Below are positions 13,501 through 21,474 of a stretch of DNA of 64,000 bases, one piece after another; positions within the stretch are counted from its first letter, which is position 1; each line of letters begins with the position of its first letter. The translations under genes and the position numbers were made by a program. Source of the DNA: Corydoras sp. C115. Its lineage: Eukaryota > Chordata > Actinopteri > Siluriformes > Callichthyidae. The notes under the pieces were generated by a model. The model did not search any database, was not told the DNA's origin, and saw only the letters and a program-made list of their open reading frames with translations. The DNA is taken from the NCBI GenBank assembly GCA_019802505.1, contig JAFMOC010000159.1, forward strand, positions 307,501 through 371,500, given 5' to 3'.

Positions 13501-15625
13501 AGAGTGTGTCTGTGTGAGTGAGTGTGTGCCCAGCAATGGATCGGTGCCATGTCCTGGGTCTATCTGCCAAGCGCCCGAAACGTTCTCCCCTGGATGGGCA
13601 TGGGGAACCCCACCACGACCCTAATAGAGGATAAAGCGGGAGATAATGAATGAATGAATGAATAATGTGAGAATAATATCTGACGGGTATCTTACTTAAT
13701 CCGATAATTGAAAGTTAATTAGGTTTTGTGCAAAGACTGCACGTTCCAAAATAAATAAACATTTGTTACAGTTGTGTTTTGTCTGGGTAGTAGTGGAAAT
13801 CAGAATGCAAACAGCTGACAGCATCATGTAGGTCATGTAGCAGATGCTTTTATCTAAAGCAACTTACAAATATCCCAACTTGATGGTTGGGGTCATAGCA
13901 CAGGGTTGGCAACTCTGGAGTCTTGCTCTAACCTCAGTGGACCTGGGATCTGAACCCACAACCTTCAGATTCATGGCCCATTACACAAACCTCTGTGCTT
14001 CCACACCCACATGACCTCCATCCATCCATTATCTTCCGCTTTATCCTCTATTAGGGTTGCGGTTGGGTTTCCCATGCCCATCCAGGGGAGACCGTTTCGG
14101 GCGCTGGGCAGATACACCCAGGACAGGACGCCAATCTATCACTGGACACACACTCACTCACACAGACACACTCTATATGGGGCAATTTTTTTATATGGGG
14201 CAATTGACCTTGATCCATGTTTTTGGACTGTGGGAGGAAACCCACACGGACACGGGGAGAACATGAAAACTCCACCCAGATTGAGATTCGAACCTGGAAT
14301 CCCAAGTGCTGAGAGGACAACATGCTACCCACATAAATATATTTTTGTCTTTTTTTATTATTCTCCGCTAGCGGGCGGTACGGTGGCTTAGTGGTTGGCA
14401 TGTTCTCCTCTCAGCGCTAGGCTTTCCAGGTTCAAATACCAATCTGGGTGGAGTTTCCATGTTCTCCCCGTGTCCGTGTGGGTTTCCTACATGTTCTCTG
14501 ATTAAATTCTCCAAATTGCCCCATATAGAGTGTGTGTGTGAGTGAGTGTGTGCCCAACGATGGATTGGCGCCCTGTCCTGGGTGTATCTGCCCAGCGCCC
14601 GAGACGTTCTCCCCTGGATGGGCATGGGGAACCCCACCGCGACCCTAATAGAGGATAAAGCAGGAGATAATGAATGAATGAGTTCTCTGACAGTTATGCT
14701 GCCTGATGCTTTAAAAGGTAAAAAAAAAAAAAACATAGTCTATCTATCCAGTGATAGATTGACACACATTGTCCTGGGTGTATCTGCCCAGTGCCCGAAA
14801 CGCTCTCCCCTCGTAGAGGATAAAGCTGAAGATAATGGATGGCTGTGGCGCTGTGTAGTTGTGATTTCAGACTTTAATAAAATAATTAATTTGGCATCAC
14901 TAACAGTGATGTATACTGTATGGTAAATGTGCAAGTTATTTTCTGCTGCTTGATAATTAGCCTAATTCCACATAAATATCTTCAAAAATGTTAGTGGTCT
15001 TATTAAGTGATTAAATAATTATTTGCTTTTTCAAATGTTACAACCTAAAACAGTGGCAGATGTCCTTGCCCACCTTCAAAACTCCACCCAAGAAAGGATT
15101 CTTCAAGGATGAGACCGAGAACCTAAAGAAGTTGCTCCGTGTCAAGCACCTCAGCCTATGGAGGACATCCCCTGATTCTCCGACAGCAGGACCTGCTTAT
15201 GAGTTCTACGATGCGTGGCTTCGCTACCCACATGATACCCACGACCTGCTGCTACCGTGTCTGTACGGACCAGGCATGCAACTGTGGATCCAGCGCTACC
15301 TCCGTTGGATCCCTGAAAGCCATGTCATAGGCGGAGGTGCTGTTACTGTATCCAGCAAGCTCGCCGAGGTTCTCAGCCATGTGCAAGCGCTCCAGCGTGA
15401 ACTAGAACACAAATATTGCTTAGAAAAGGAAACTGACCGTCTCAAACTGCAGCCAGAGCTACTGACACAGGCGCTGACCCCACTGTCCTCGTCTTTCCCC
15501 TTTGCTGTTGGTCGCAACTGGTATGTTAAACCTGCCATTCCCACAAGTCTGCCACACAGTCTGATGATAAATGAGAAGTTAGCCAGTCAAGAGGATGAGT
15601 GCAATGAAATGATAAGCTTAGTTTA

Positions 15626-15626
<1 letters not shown>
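2..15626 (+). CDS. mtmr12: Myotubularin-related protein 12 gene (3-PAP), 14 coding exons, 5' end outside window
   Basis: MTMR12 is a catalytically inactive myotubularin. In the studied family it binds active 3-phosphoinositide phosphatases (MTM1, MTMR2) and affects their stability and location in the cytoplasm. Fourteen exons join in frame to 675 codons plus stop; the mammalian protein is about 750 residues, so roughly 70 N-terminal codons lie left of the window. Exons w1-w4 carry the GRAM/PH-like region (TLLCTNFRVSF, IIHCKDLRVFQF). Exons w5-w14 carry the phosphatase-like fold (WCWSHYSG, VKTEDL, FKQLFLI, VWDWSLQF, RYLRWIPE). At the P-loop, where active members read HCSDGWDRT, this protein reads LIEDGGTDL, so the catalytic Cys and Arg are missing, as in mammalian MTMR12. 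All 13 introns here are GT-AG. Paralogues MTMR10 and MTMR11 are less likely: the HCKDLRVFQF and DLCCLISSLVQ segments fit MTMR12 best, judged from memory. Confidence 0.93.
271..596 (+). mobile_element. SINE-A copy with perfect target-site duplication
   Basis: Reference copy for the family: tRNA-like head gcacggtggcttagtggtta with A box, B box ggttcgaatcc, body with gttctccccgtg and tttcctcccac, tail ggataaa then gaat repeats. A 13-bp duplication atgttctccaatg flanks it (258-270, 597-609), showing target-primed insertion. Confidence 0.9.
780..860 (-). repeat. SINE-B fragment
   Basis: Reverse of the SINE-B body (aatgaggattaagggccttg), degraded. Confidence 0.55.
848..1145 (-). mobile_element. 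SINE-A copy, diverged
   Basis: Tail tccatccgtccatt at the left; head region aaccccta at the right; several deletions. Confidence 0.75.
1437..1509 (+). CDS. mtmr12: mtmr12 exon w2
   Basis: Acceptor ccttctgttctag, donor gtaact. Encodes a segment ending ENDIPLTCVDHVYG, matching the GRAM region just before the VYDEKK segment. Phase 0 in, phase 1 out. Too short for an ORF search; found by frame joining. Confidence 0.88.
1608..1912 (-). mobile_element. SINE-A copy
   Basis: Left tail cattcattcattatcctctt; right head gtgctaaccactta. Lies in mtmr12 intron 2. Confidence 0.82.
1911..2049 (-). mobile_element. SINE-A copy with internal deletion
   Basis: Tail and head modules (cccatccaggggagaacg and gctaaccactaagcca) sit side by side with the middle lost. 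Abuts the previous copy. Confidence 0.72.
2070..2168 (-). repeat. SINE-A 3' fragment
   Basis: Only the tail half (tccatccattatcttccact to cgctgggcag) remains. Confidence 0.75.
2316..2512 (+). mobile_element. SINE-B copy, near full length
   Basis: tRNA-like head gcggtagctcaatgggtaga, B box ggttcaaatcc, body ccttgagcaagacccttaac, tail ctaaatgaccaaatataaat. Not a functional tRNA gene: the 3' acceptor arm is missing. Confidence 0.8.
2575..2755 (+). repeat. SINE-C 3' part
   Basis: Starts at gaacccgggtgctgtataca and runs through caaattcttctgtgtg to aatagatcactta, the shared 3' half of the SINE-C copies at 32.5 and 52.0 kb. Confidence 0.65.
3020..3114. repeat. (TG)n microsatellite
   Basis: Uninterrupted TG run of about 84 bp, preceded by short tgtgc repeats. 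In mtmr12 intron 2. Confidence 0.97.
3222..3358 (+). CDS. mtmr12: mtmr12 exon w3
   Basis: Acceptor ttgtctgcag, donor gtattt. Encodes VYDEKKRLVTC and later IIHCKDLRVFQFCLTYTKEE, the strongest MTMR12-specific segment of the GRAM/PH-like domain. 45 codons after a split codon. Confidence 0.93.
3678..3800. repeat. 61-bp tandem duplication
   Basis: Two head-to-tail copies beginning gttaatctga and ending atgagatttttac, a few differences between them. Not SINE-related. Confidence 0.8.
4300..4387 (+). CDS. mtmr12: mtmr12 exon w4
   Basis: Acceptor ttttttggttag, donor gtatat. Encodes IFQGIVHHCLEPKSL and YAFSYAT, the end of the GRAM/PH-like region. Phase 0 in, phase 1 out. Confidence 0.9.
4425..4510. 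repeat. (TG)n microsatellite
   Basis: About 86 bp of TG, 38 bp after exon w4, ending in cgcgtttgcgcgc. Confidence 0.97.
4797..5256 (+). mobile_element. Foldback MITE, copy 1 (left end truncated)
   Basis: Core gacactgatgtggtgagggg between inverted arms carrying actttgtagtt / aactacaaagt; right terminus gtccaaacttttgact. Same family at 16.0, 46.3 and 62.0 kb. Confidence 0.8.
5346..5466 (+). CDS. mtmr12: mtmr12 exon w5
   Basis: Acceptor actttttacag, donor gtaagt. Encodes VTFDTVEDWKQEMKRTKGKG and LNENFTFSP, the linker into the phosphatase-like domain. Phase 1 in, phase 2 out. Confidence 0.92.
5638..5985 (+). mobile_element. SINE-A copy, full length
   Basis: Head ggcggcacggtggcttagtg to tail ggatggatgga. 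The 155 bp that follow (to about 6150) recur next to the inverted SINE at 9.1 kb. Confidence 0.88.
5986..6150. repeat. Flank shared with 8985-9144 in inverted orientation
   Basis: From aatgtagatttttaa through tctggtaaaat and tttctccctatttatct to aaatggaccgtcacaa. The same sequence, reverse-complemented, precedes the SINE-A at 9145. Confidence 0.82.
6565..6640 (+). CDS. mtmr12: mtmr12 exon w6
   Basis: Acceptor acttttctag, donor gtaagt. Encodes LPKYFIIPAAVTDDDM and YYPGYGLP, matching the LPAYFVVP strand of mammalian MTMR12. Phase 2 in, phase 0 out. Confidence 0.91.
6842..6939 (+). CDS. mtmr12: mtmr12 exon w7
   Basis: Acceptor ttctttttaag, donor gtaaaa. Encodes IWCWSHYSGCALFKASS, the conserved WCW(S/C)xxxGxAL element of myotubularin folds. 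Phase 0 in, phase 2 out. Confidence 0.92.
6988..7285 (-). mobile_element. SINE-A copy, diverged
   Basis: ggggaatactttgggtgctg at the left, aacatggaaactcc at the right, with a poly-C run inside. In the intron after exon w7. Confidence 0.75.
7368..7556 (-). repeat. SINE-A 5' half
   Basis: Only the head-proximal half (tatatggggc to aacatgctaac) remains, 30 bp before exon w8. Confidence 0.8.
7589..7713 (+). CDS. mtmr12: mtmr12 exon w8
   Basis: Acceptor after a T-rich tract ending gcag, donor gtaagt. Encodes VKTEDLSATLPTIQDIQ and RFKQLFLI, matching mammalian MTMR12. Phase 2 in, phase 1 out. Confidence 0.93.
8288..8366 (+). CDS. mtmr12: mtmr12 exon w9
   Basis: Acceptor tatttgcag, donor gtgggt. 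Encodes STEFWLSDVKWFSSLENSGW then LDIVR, aligned with the WLSSLExxxWL segment of myotubularins. Phase 1 in, phase 2 out. Confidence 0.93.
8436..8506 (+). CDS. mtmr12: mtmr12 exon w10
   Basis: Acceptor ctttttgtag, donor gtaggt. Encodes QCLQKAVEVVECLEKENTNV then LLI. The exon ends inside the degenerate P-loop, where active relatives carry the catalytic Cys. Confidence 0.92.
8985..9144. repeat. Inverted copy of the 5986-6150 flank
   Basis: Reverse complement of 5986-6150; see that entry. Confidence 0.82.
9145..9497 (-). mobile_element. SINE-A copy, full length
   Basis: Tail ccattatcttccgctttatc at the left, head ctaaccactaagccaccgtg at the right. Low divergence. Confidence 0.88.
10012..10250 (+). 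mobile_element. SINE-B copy with triplicated A-box head
   Basis: The 19-bp unit gggagcggtagctcagtga occurs three times in tandem at the 5' end (10011-10068), followed by a normal SINE-B body and tail ctaaatgaccaaatgtaatg. Confidence 0.85.
10362..10430 (-). repeat. SINE-A tail fragment
   Basis: attcattattttctgcttaa followed by a mutated gggttccccatgcccat. Confidence 0.6.
10828..10905 (-). repeat. SINE-B tail fragment
   Basis: catttggtcatttagcagat then tatccaaagcgac. Confidence 0.7.
10912..11120 (-). repeat. SINE-A copy, diverged and shortened
   Basis: gcccatccaggggaaaacgt and agcgctgagaggcgga are recognisable; the cacacaca region is expanded. Confidence 0.7.
11483..11652 (+). CDS. mtmr12: mtmr12 exon w11 (degenerate P-loop)
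   Basis: Acceptor after a T-tract ending ttcag, donor gtagtt. Begins EDGGTDLCCLISSLVQIMMD and continues with FQGLVQKEW and FLDRCNHL. The Cys and Arg of CX5R are replaced, so no phosphatase activity is expected. Phase 1 in, phase 0 out. Confidence 0.94.
11829..12005 (+). CDS. mtmr12: mtmr12 exon w12, donor site overlapped by a SINE insertion
   Basis: Acceptor ttctttgcag. Encodes SPVFLLFLECVWQL, TETYLTVLSDS and FDTFLFNSAHH. The donor is the weak ATGAAG|GTTCAT. The nine bases atgaaggtt (12000-12008) are one copy of the target-site duplication of a SINE-A lying at 12009-12304; the second copy is at 12305-12313. The next exon joins in frame only if this first donor is used. Confidence 0.88.
12009..12304 (-). 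mobile_element. SINE-A inserted at the 5' splice site of mtmr12 exon w12
   Basis: Tail cattcattc at the left, head gccaccgtgccgcc at the right. Flanked by the direct repeat atgaaggtt (12000-12008, 12305-12313), which contains the exon end ATGAAG and the donor GTT. Confidence 0.88.
12618..12943 (-). mobile_element. SINE-A copy lacking its 3' tail
   Basis: Starts at the gcaggaggaggggtgggggg segment without the gataatgaat tail; head intact at ctaagccactgtgccgcccc. Confidence 0.82.
13060..13209 (+). CDS. mtmr12: mtmr12 exon w13
   Basis: Acceptor after a T-tract ending ttag, donor gtaaat. Encodes CPEVWDWSLQFDYRAQQLFL and NPLYTEKL, the VWDWS signature. 50 whole codons. Confidence 0.93.
13313..13661 (+). 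mobile_element. SINE-A copy, young, 16-bp target duplication
   Basis: Perfect duplication ataatgtgagaataat at 13297-13312 and 13662-13677. Full length with intact A and B boxes. Confidence 0.93.
13828..14000 (-). mobile_element. SINE-B copy
   Basis: Tail agcagatgcttttatctaaa at the left, B-box region acccacaaccttcagatt to the right. Confidence 0.75.
14018..14318 (-). mobile_element. SINE-A copy
   Basis: Tail ccatccattatcttccgctt; partial internal duplication of tatatggggcaatt; head side ends gctgagagga. Confidence 0.85.
14376..14735 (+). mobile_element. SINE-A copy carrying about 50 bp of non-SINE 3' flank
   Basis: SINE 14376-14687, then gttctctgacagttatgctg and gatgctttaaaaggt followed by a poly-A run. 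The same flank, perfectly matching, lies next to the inverted SINE at 18.25 kb. Confidence 0.85.
14748..14842 (+). repeat. SINE-A 3' half
   Basis: From ccagtgatagattg to gaagataatggatgg, with part of the middle lost. Confidence 0.75.
15054..15626 (+). CDS. mtmr12: mtmr12 terminal coding exon w14
   Basis: 190 codons plus TAA. Acceptor cctaaaacag; the exon starts six bases before the first ATG at 15060, so that ATG is not a true start. Encodes PPKKGFFKDETENLKKLL, YEFYDAWLRY, RYLRWIPESHVIGGG and a C-terminal SSFPFA segment typical of the 3-PAP-type tail. GC content is higher than in flanking DNA. An (AT)n run follows the stop at once. Confidence 0.94.

Positions 15627-15628
<2 letters not shown>

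Positions 15629-15658
<30 letters not shown>
15629..15658. repeat. (AT)n microsatellite at the start of the mtmr12 3' UTR
   Basis: Begins three bases after the stop codon. Confidence 0.95.
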
Positions 15659-15661
<3 letters not shown>

Positions 15662-15810
15662 GGTGTTTTTGTGTATAATGTCACTCAAACTTTTCAATAT
15701 TGTTAGTTACTGCACTCTGACTTGTTACATTTTACAATTTGGTCAAAAATTCATACAATGGTTTGCGATTATGGAACATTTCACCCGTATGACTTTTCCT
15801 GATCTATAAC

Positions 15811-15987
15811 ATTAAAAGAGCTAAATAATTAAATTAGAAGTAAACACAACTTATAATTTGCTCTTATAAAATCTGTGAGGGGGTAAAGTTTGATTTGACT
15901 TTTTCTGAAGTAAACTGTAATAGTACATACCAATATGGAACCACCAGTGCCCTCTATATAAATATTAAGATTAATCACTTTAATAAA
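15811..15987 (+). promoter_or_regulatory. Candidate polyadenylation signals for mtmr12
   Basis: ATTAAA at 15811-15816 and AATAAA at 15982-15987 lie 185-360 bases after the stop. Either could end the 3' UTR. The choice cannot be made without transcript data. Confidence 0.35.
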
Positions 15988-16000
15988 GAACAAAATTAAT

Positions 16001-16495
16001 CAGTCAAAAGTTTGGACATGCCCCCTTCTTGCCTCATTGTCTATTTTCTCCTCTTACCAGATAGACAGACTTTGTAGTTTTAAAATTACAGATTGTAGTC
16101 CTTCTGTTTTATGTAATCCATTGTTGGTTCGCATCACAGAACAGGTATCATTTGGGTGGTGGATTGTTTATTGTCAGTTCTGCAGTGACACTGATGTGGT
16201 GAGGGGGTGTTAGTGCAGCAGTGCTGCTGGAGTTTCATTTAAACACCTCAGTGACACTGCTGGGATAGGAATAATGCACCAACCCAATAACCCCTGCTCT
16301 GTGGGGATACTATTGGGGTTCTGAGCATTAGAACAGAGTAAAGGGGACGTACACAGTATGTACTGTAGAACACACACAGATGGACTACAGAATGGAATTG
16401 GAGAACTACAAAGTCCAGCTTTACAGGAGGTGGAACTGAAAACATGAACAATACGTGGAGCAGAAAGGAGGCGTGTCCAAACATTTGACTGGTAC

Positions 16496-16498
<3 letters not shown>
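16001..16498 (+). mobile_element. Foldback MITE, copy 2
   Basis: Termini cagtcaaaagtttggaca and tccaaacatttgactggt are inverted repeats; arms carry gactttgtagtt and aactacaaagtcc around the core gacactgatgtggtgagggg. An (AT)n run follows. Confidence 0.87.

Positions 16499-16530
<32 letters not shown>
16499..16530. repeat. (AT)n microsatellite
   Basis: Directly abuts the foldback MITE. Confidence 0.93.
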
Positions 16531-16534
<4 letters not shown>

Positions 16535-17526
16535 CTGTTCTCTTTGTGTTGAAGTGTGAAGGGTTAGTATTTGTTTTTCTTACTGTCTGAACACATTATT
16601 ATGTTAAAGGTCAGTCAGTAATTTTGCATAATGCTCAAACATAACATGTATTCCATGATCCCCCTTCCATAGTTTAATGAAAATTGTGCTGTTCGTAAAT
16701 AGCTGCATAGCTGCATGTGATATATGATATGATAACATATAGGGTTGGAGCTGTACCAGAGAACTGTGTGGATGTGTCTCACACTTTCTTATATGTTTGC
16801 TCATTGAATTGCTAAGGCCAGACTGGCATTTTAATTCTATTCATAATACATAACTCATTCCATTTCTTATAACTGAAGGCTAACATTGGTATTGTGTTTT
16901 TTTTTTTGTTTTTTTTGGGGGGGGGGAGGGGGGGGGGTGTTTGCAGAGTGGCCAGGAGGCACAGTTTGCTACTGGTTTATATGTAGTCTTATCTGTTTAA
17001 TAGAAATTGGAGCATACAGTATTTTTTTATCTGATTGGCTTTACGTTCGATGCCAGATGCAGTTTTTAAGAAGAAAGTAAATAATTCAGTATGCTATATT
17101 TACATTTATGCTTTGATTTGCACTTCGGATTAAGGCTTGTTTAATCTGGTCTCTGGTCATTTGGTTTTGTGCTTAAACTACTGATTTCAGTTACTCATAA
17201 GCTATTTGATAACGATTTTAAATTACATATCAATTCAAGTCAGAAATTAGAGATGTAATGTTTATGAATTGTACTAACCTTATTTTCATTAAAGCTTAAA
17301 ATCTTAACATTTTAAGTTGGGCTTATAAAAACCTTTAATTCATAGTGAGATCTAAACAAGTTGCACTGTATGGACAAGTGAGTCAGTCAACGTCTTTTTT
17401 AAAAAAAAATTTATTCTGCCAAGTCAACTGTCAATAATAAATACTCTGCATTTTTTGCATTGACTGTGTTTTATTTATATATCTCTTGTATAAGCTTAGT
17501 TTACTCGACTGCTAAATCCATATTAA
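16531..17526. other. Intergenic sequence with no recognised gene or repeat
   Basis: AT-rich, with a T/G homopolymer tract at 16896-16939. No splice-compatible ORF with family resemblance seen on either strand. Confidence 0.6.
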
Positions 17527-17873
17527 TCCATCCATTATCTTCCTCTTTATCCTCTACTAGGGTCGCGAGGGGGGTGTTCCCCATGCCCATCCAGGGGAGA
17601 ACATTTCGAGCGCTGGGCCGATACCCCAGGACAGGGCGCCAATCTATCACTGGGCACACACTCACTCACACAGACACACTCTATATGGGGCATTTTAGAA
17701 AATTCATTGATTTGATCCATGTTTTTGGACTGTGGGAGGAAACCGGAGAACACGAAGGAAACCCACAGGGACACGGGGAGAACATGGAAACTCCACCCAG
17801 ATGGGGATTCGAACCGGGAATCCCTAGCACTGAGAGGAGAACATGCTAACCACTAAGCCACCGTGCCGCCCCC
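17527..17873 (-). mobile_element. SINE-A copy, full length
   Basis: Flanks atattaat (left) and atgttaat (right) look like a one-mismatch target duplication. Confidence 0.87.
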
Positions 17874-18248
17874 ATGTTAATCAGAATATTAAAAATGTGC
17901 AGATGTGTTTCCTTTAGCGGTTTAATGTGCACTGTATTATGCCTCGGTGTATTGTTTGATAATGCCTTTTCATGATTAAAAATTAAACACAAATTAACTT
18001 CTCTTCTCTCTATTTTGAAATGTTGATTGTATATTCATGTGCGCTACACATATTGCTGATTGCTTTATGAAAACATTTTTTGGTTTCCTATCCTGGCAGA
18101 ATATTCTCTCAGAATGGCTGGAAATGTCCAAAATAATCCTGTCTGTATTTGTTTCTCTGGGCGAAAGTCCTCTTCTGAGTTAAATCTTGGCAGTGGGATT
18201 TTTTTTTTTACCTTTTAAAGCATCAGGCAGCATAACTGTCAGAGAACT

Positions 18249-18577
18249 CATTCATTCATTATCTCCCGCTTTATCCTCTATTAGGGTCGCGGTGGGGTTC
18301 CCCATGCCCATCCAGCGGAGGACGTCTCGGGCGCTGGGCAGATATACCCAGGACAGGGCGCCAATCCATCGCTGGGCACACACTCACTCACACAGACACA
18401 CTCTATATGGGGCAATTTTTGAGAATTCAATTGACTTGATCCATGTTTTTGTACTGTGGGAGGAAACCCACACAGACGCGGGGAGAACATGGAAACTCCA
18501 CCCAGATGGGGATTCGAACTGGGAATCCCTAGCGCTGAGAGGCGAACGTGCTAAACACTAAGCCACAGTGCCGCCCT
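18249..18577 (-). mobile_element. SINE-A copy with 13-bp target duplication, likely source of the 14.4-kb flank
   Basis: ctgtcagagaact occurs at 18236-18248 and again right after the head (about 18577-18589). The left flank 18193-18248 is the reverse complement of 14688-14735. Confidence 0.87.
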
Positions 18578-18719
18578 GTCAGAGAACTGTTCAGTATAAG
18601 GCTTCTGATAATGCACACGGTCTTATGATGACAATAGATCATGAATAATAATATACAGATATTCATTAGAAAGCTATTTGATTTAATGCAGATTACATAT
18701 ATGGCACACTTCGAACAAT

Positions 18720-18995
18720 CCTAGCGGTTTTTAGTGAGAATTCTGAATCATACTCGGTGCATGATCTTTGTACTATCCCCTCAGTGCAATCAGATCTGTT
18801 TTGGGGGGCGGGGGGTGCTCATGAGTGCTTGGCTACCCAGTGGGAGCTGCTTGATTGAAGTCCTATTCTTTCGCTTGGCTGGTATGTATCCAAATGGTTC
18901 TTTCCATGACTGGCTTGGCAGTCGCACCTGAAGTTTTCGACCTCATTGCCCCGACTCTCATGGTCGCCGGCTGATTACCTTCAGAGCAGAGGATA
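18720..18995. other. Unidentified low-repeat segment
   Basis: Locally GC-richer than its surroundings, with a ggggggcggggggtg tract. No protein family, snRNA or repeat recognised. Its right side abuts a SINE-A array. Confidence 0.4.
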
Positions 18996-19014
18996 GGCCT
19001 GCACAATACGCATC

Positions 19015-19167
19015 CATCCATCCATTATCTTCTGCTTTATCCTCTATTAGGGTCGCAGGGGGGTTCCCCATGCCCATCCAGGGGAGAACGTCTCGGGTGC
19101 TGAGCAAATACACCCAGGACAGGGCGCCAATCTATCACTGGGCACACACTCACTCACACAAACACTC
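19015..19167 (-). repeat. SINE-A 3' half, array unit 1
   Basis: Tail ccatccatccattatcttct to cactcactcacaca; then the next unit starts. Confidence 0.85.
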
Positions 19168-19308
19168 CATCCATCCATTATCTTCCGCTTTTATCCTATA
19201 TTAATGTTGCGGGAGGGGTTCTCCATGCTCATCCACTGGAGAACGTTTTGGGCGCTGGGCAGATACACCCAGGAGAGGGTGCCTATCACTAGGCGCGCAC
19301 ACACACAC
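19168..19308 (-). repeat. SINE-A 3' half, array unit 2
   Basis: Same extent as unit 1, ending in cgcacacacacac. Confidence 0.85.
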
Positions 19309-19667
19309 TCCATCCAGCCATTATCTTCTGCTTTTATCCTATCCTATTATTTTACTGCGGGGGGGGGTTCCCCATGCACATCCAGGGGAGAAGGTTTCGG
19401 GCGCTGGGCAGATACACCCAGGACAGGACGCCAATCTATCACTGGAGACACACTCACTCACACACACACACTCTATATGGGGCAATTTGGAGAACTCAAT
19501 TGACTTGATTCATATTTTTGGACTGTGGGAGGAAACCGGAGAACCCGGAGGAAACCCACGCGGAGACGGGGAGAACATGGAAACTCCATCCAGATTGGGA
19601 TTCCAACCAGGAATCCCTAGTGCTGAGAGGAGAACATGCTAACCACTAAACCACCGTGCTGCCCCTG
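19309..19667 (-). mobile_element. SINE-A full copy, array unit 3
   Basis: Complete from ccagccattatcttctgctt to ctaaaccaccgtgctgcccc. Confidence 0.87.
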
Positions 19668-19671
19668 CACA

Positions 19672-19936
19672 ATAAATTCATTTATTTTCTTCCGTTTTGG
19701 GCCCTGGACATATACACCCATAACAGGGCGCCAATCTATCGCTGGACACACACTCACAGACACACTATGTGGGGCAATTTAGAGCATTAAATTTACCTTG
19801 AATCCATGTTTTTTGAACAGTGGAAGAAAATCGGAGAGCACGGAGGAAACCCACGAGGACATGGGGAGAACATTGAAATTCCACCCAGATTGAACCTGGA
19901 TCCTCAGCATCAAACCACTAAGCCGCTGTGCCGCCT
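19672..19936 (-). mobile_element. SINE-A copy, older, array unit 4
   Basis: Diverged; gcgccaatctatcgctggac and aaaccactaagccgctgtgc are recognisable. Confidence 0.78.
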
Positions 19937-20315
19937 GTATACGCATTAGTAATCATTATCATCATACGCAAGAAGTCCTCCATTTTCACGGCTTGTTTAC
20001 ACCGTGGATCAATCTAGAAAACTGGGAAAAGAATAAGCAGGAGTTGGTTAGATGGCTCAGTCCGCATGCTGCCTCTTTTCAAAAATCTGCAAATCAGGAG
20101 TCATTGGTTTGATTAGAGATGTATCTAATTATAATTATTATTTTTTTTGCAATTCACACAACCAGGTTTAATACACGTGTGTTTTTCTTGATTAAACAGG
20201 AGGCCAGAAGCACCGAGGCCATGCTGTCTGTCCTGTAGATATCTTAGACATATACTTTTAAACATCTGATGCAAAATAGTCGTACACGTCAGCTGTTTGC
20301 ATCATTTTTTGCACT

Positions 20316-20655
20316 CCATCCATCCATTATCTTCCACTTTATCCTCGCTTAGGGTCGCGGGGGGGTTCCCCATGCCCTTCCAGGAGAGAACGTTTCGGGC
20401 GCTGGGCAGATACACCCAGGACAGGGCGCCAATCTCTGGACACACACTCACTCACAAACACACTCTATATGGGGCAATTTGGAGAATTCAATTGACTTGA
20501 TCCATGTTTTTGGACTGTGGGAGGAAACCGCAGAACTTCGAGGAAACCCACGCGGACACGGGGAGAACATGGAAACTCCACCCAGATTGGGATTCGAAAC
20601 AGGGAATCCCTAGTGCTGAGAGGAGAACATGCTAAACAGTAAGCCACTGTGCCAC
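20316..20655 (-). mobile_element. SINE-A copy, full length
   Basis: ccatccatccattatcttcc to taagccactgtgccacac. Confidence 0.87.
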
Positions 20656-20769
20656 ACATTTTATAAATATACTTATTTCTATTAGGTCAAATCTAGCTCA
20701 TTCCCAGTCAGATGTTCAATGGGGTGTTTGAAGCAAATAAATGTTTTATTTTCTATACTGTTTTTATAG

Positions 20770-20965
20770 TGGCGCAACAGATTTGGTTAAGGCTCGTGGT
20801 TAAGGAACCAGCCTCGCAACTTAAAGGTCCCCAGTTCGATTCCCACCAAGTACTGTGGCTAAAGTGCCCTTGAGCAAGGCATCAAACACCAATTGCCCCC
20901 TGGCACTCTTTACAATGCTGCCCACGGCTCCATTCACCTATGGTTACGTATCGTTAAGTTCAAGT
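20770..20965 (+). mobile_element. SINE-C copy
   Basis: ggttaaggaaccagcctcgc, B-box-like cagttcgattccc, body cccttgagcaaggcatc, ending near tggttacgta. Confidence 0.72.
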
Positions 20966-21165
20966 AATATATTTATATAGCGCTTTCTACAACAGTACAT
21001 TGTCACAAAGCAGCTTTACAGTGTTATAAGCCTTTGAACCCCCAAAGAGCATCCTTTACTACTGTACACACACATATGTGTGTGTTCTACTGTATGATGT
21101 GTAAGAATGGTAAGCAAAAGGGATCACTATCATTTTAACATCAAAGTTCAGTAAAATCCTCTTTC

Positions 21166-21474
21166 ATTCATAATCTTTCACTTAAGTCGTGGAGGGGGGT
21201 TCTCTATGCCCATCCAGGGGAGAATGTTTTGGGCGCTGGGCAGATACCCCCAGGACATGACATCAATCTATAGCTGGGCACTCTCACCCACACACAGCTG
21301 CTATATAGGGGCAATTTAAATCCATGTTTTTGTTCTGTGGGATGAAACCACAGAACCCGAAGGAAACCCACACAGACACAGGAGAACATGGACACTGCAC
21401 CCAGATTGGGATTCAAACCTGGATCCCCCGCGTTGAGAGGAGAACGTGCTAAACACTAAGCCACCATACTGCCC
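21166..21474 (-). mobile_element. SINE-A copy, diverged
   Basis: Tail cattcataatctttcactta; head cactaagccaccatactgcc. Confidence 0.8.

Noticed and set aside
15060..15062. ATG at the start of the 189-codon ORF as a gene start
   Set aside because: It lies six bases inside the last mtmr12 exon; upstream exons join in frame and match the family.
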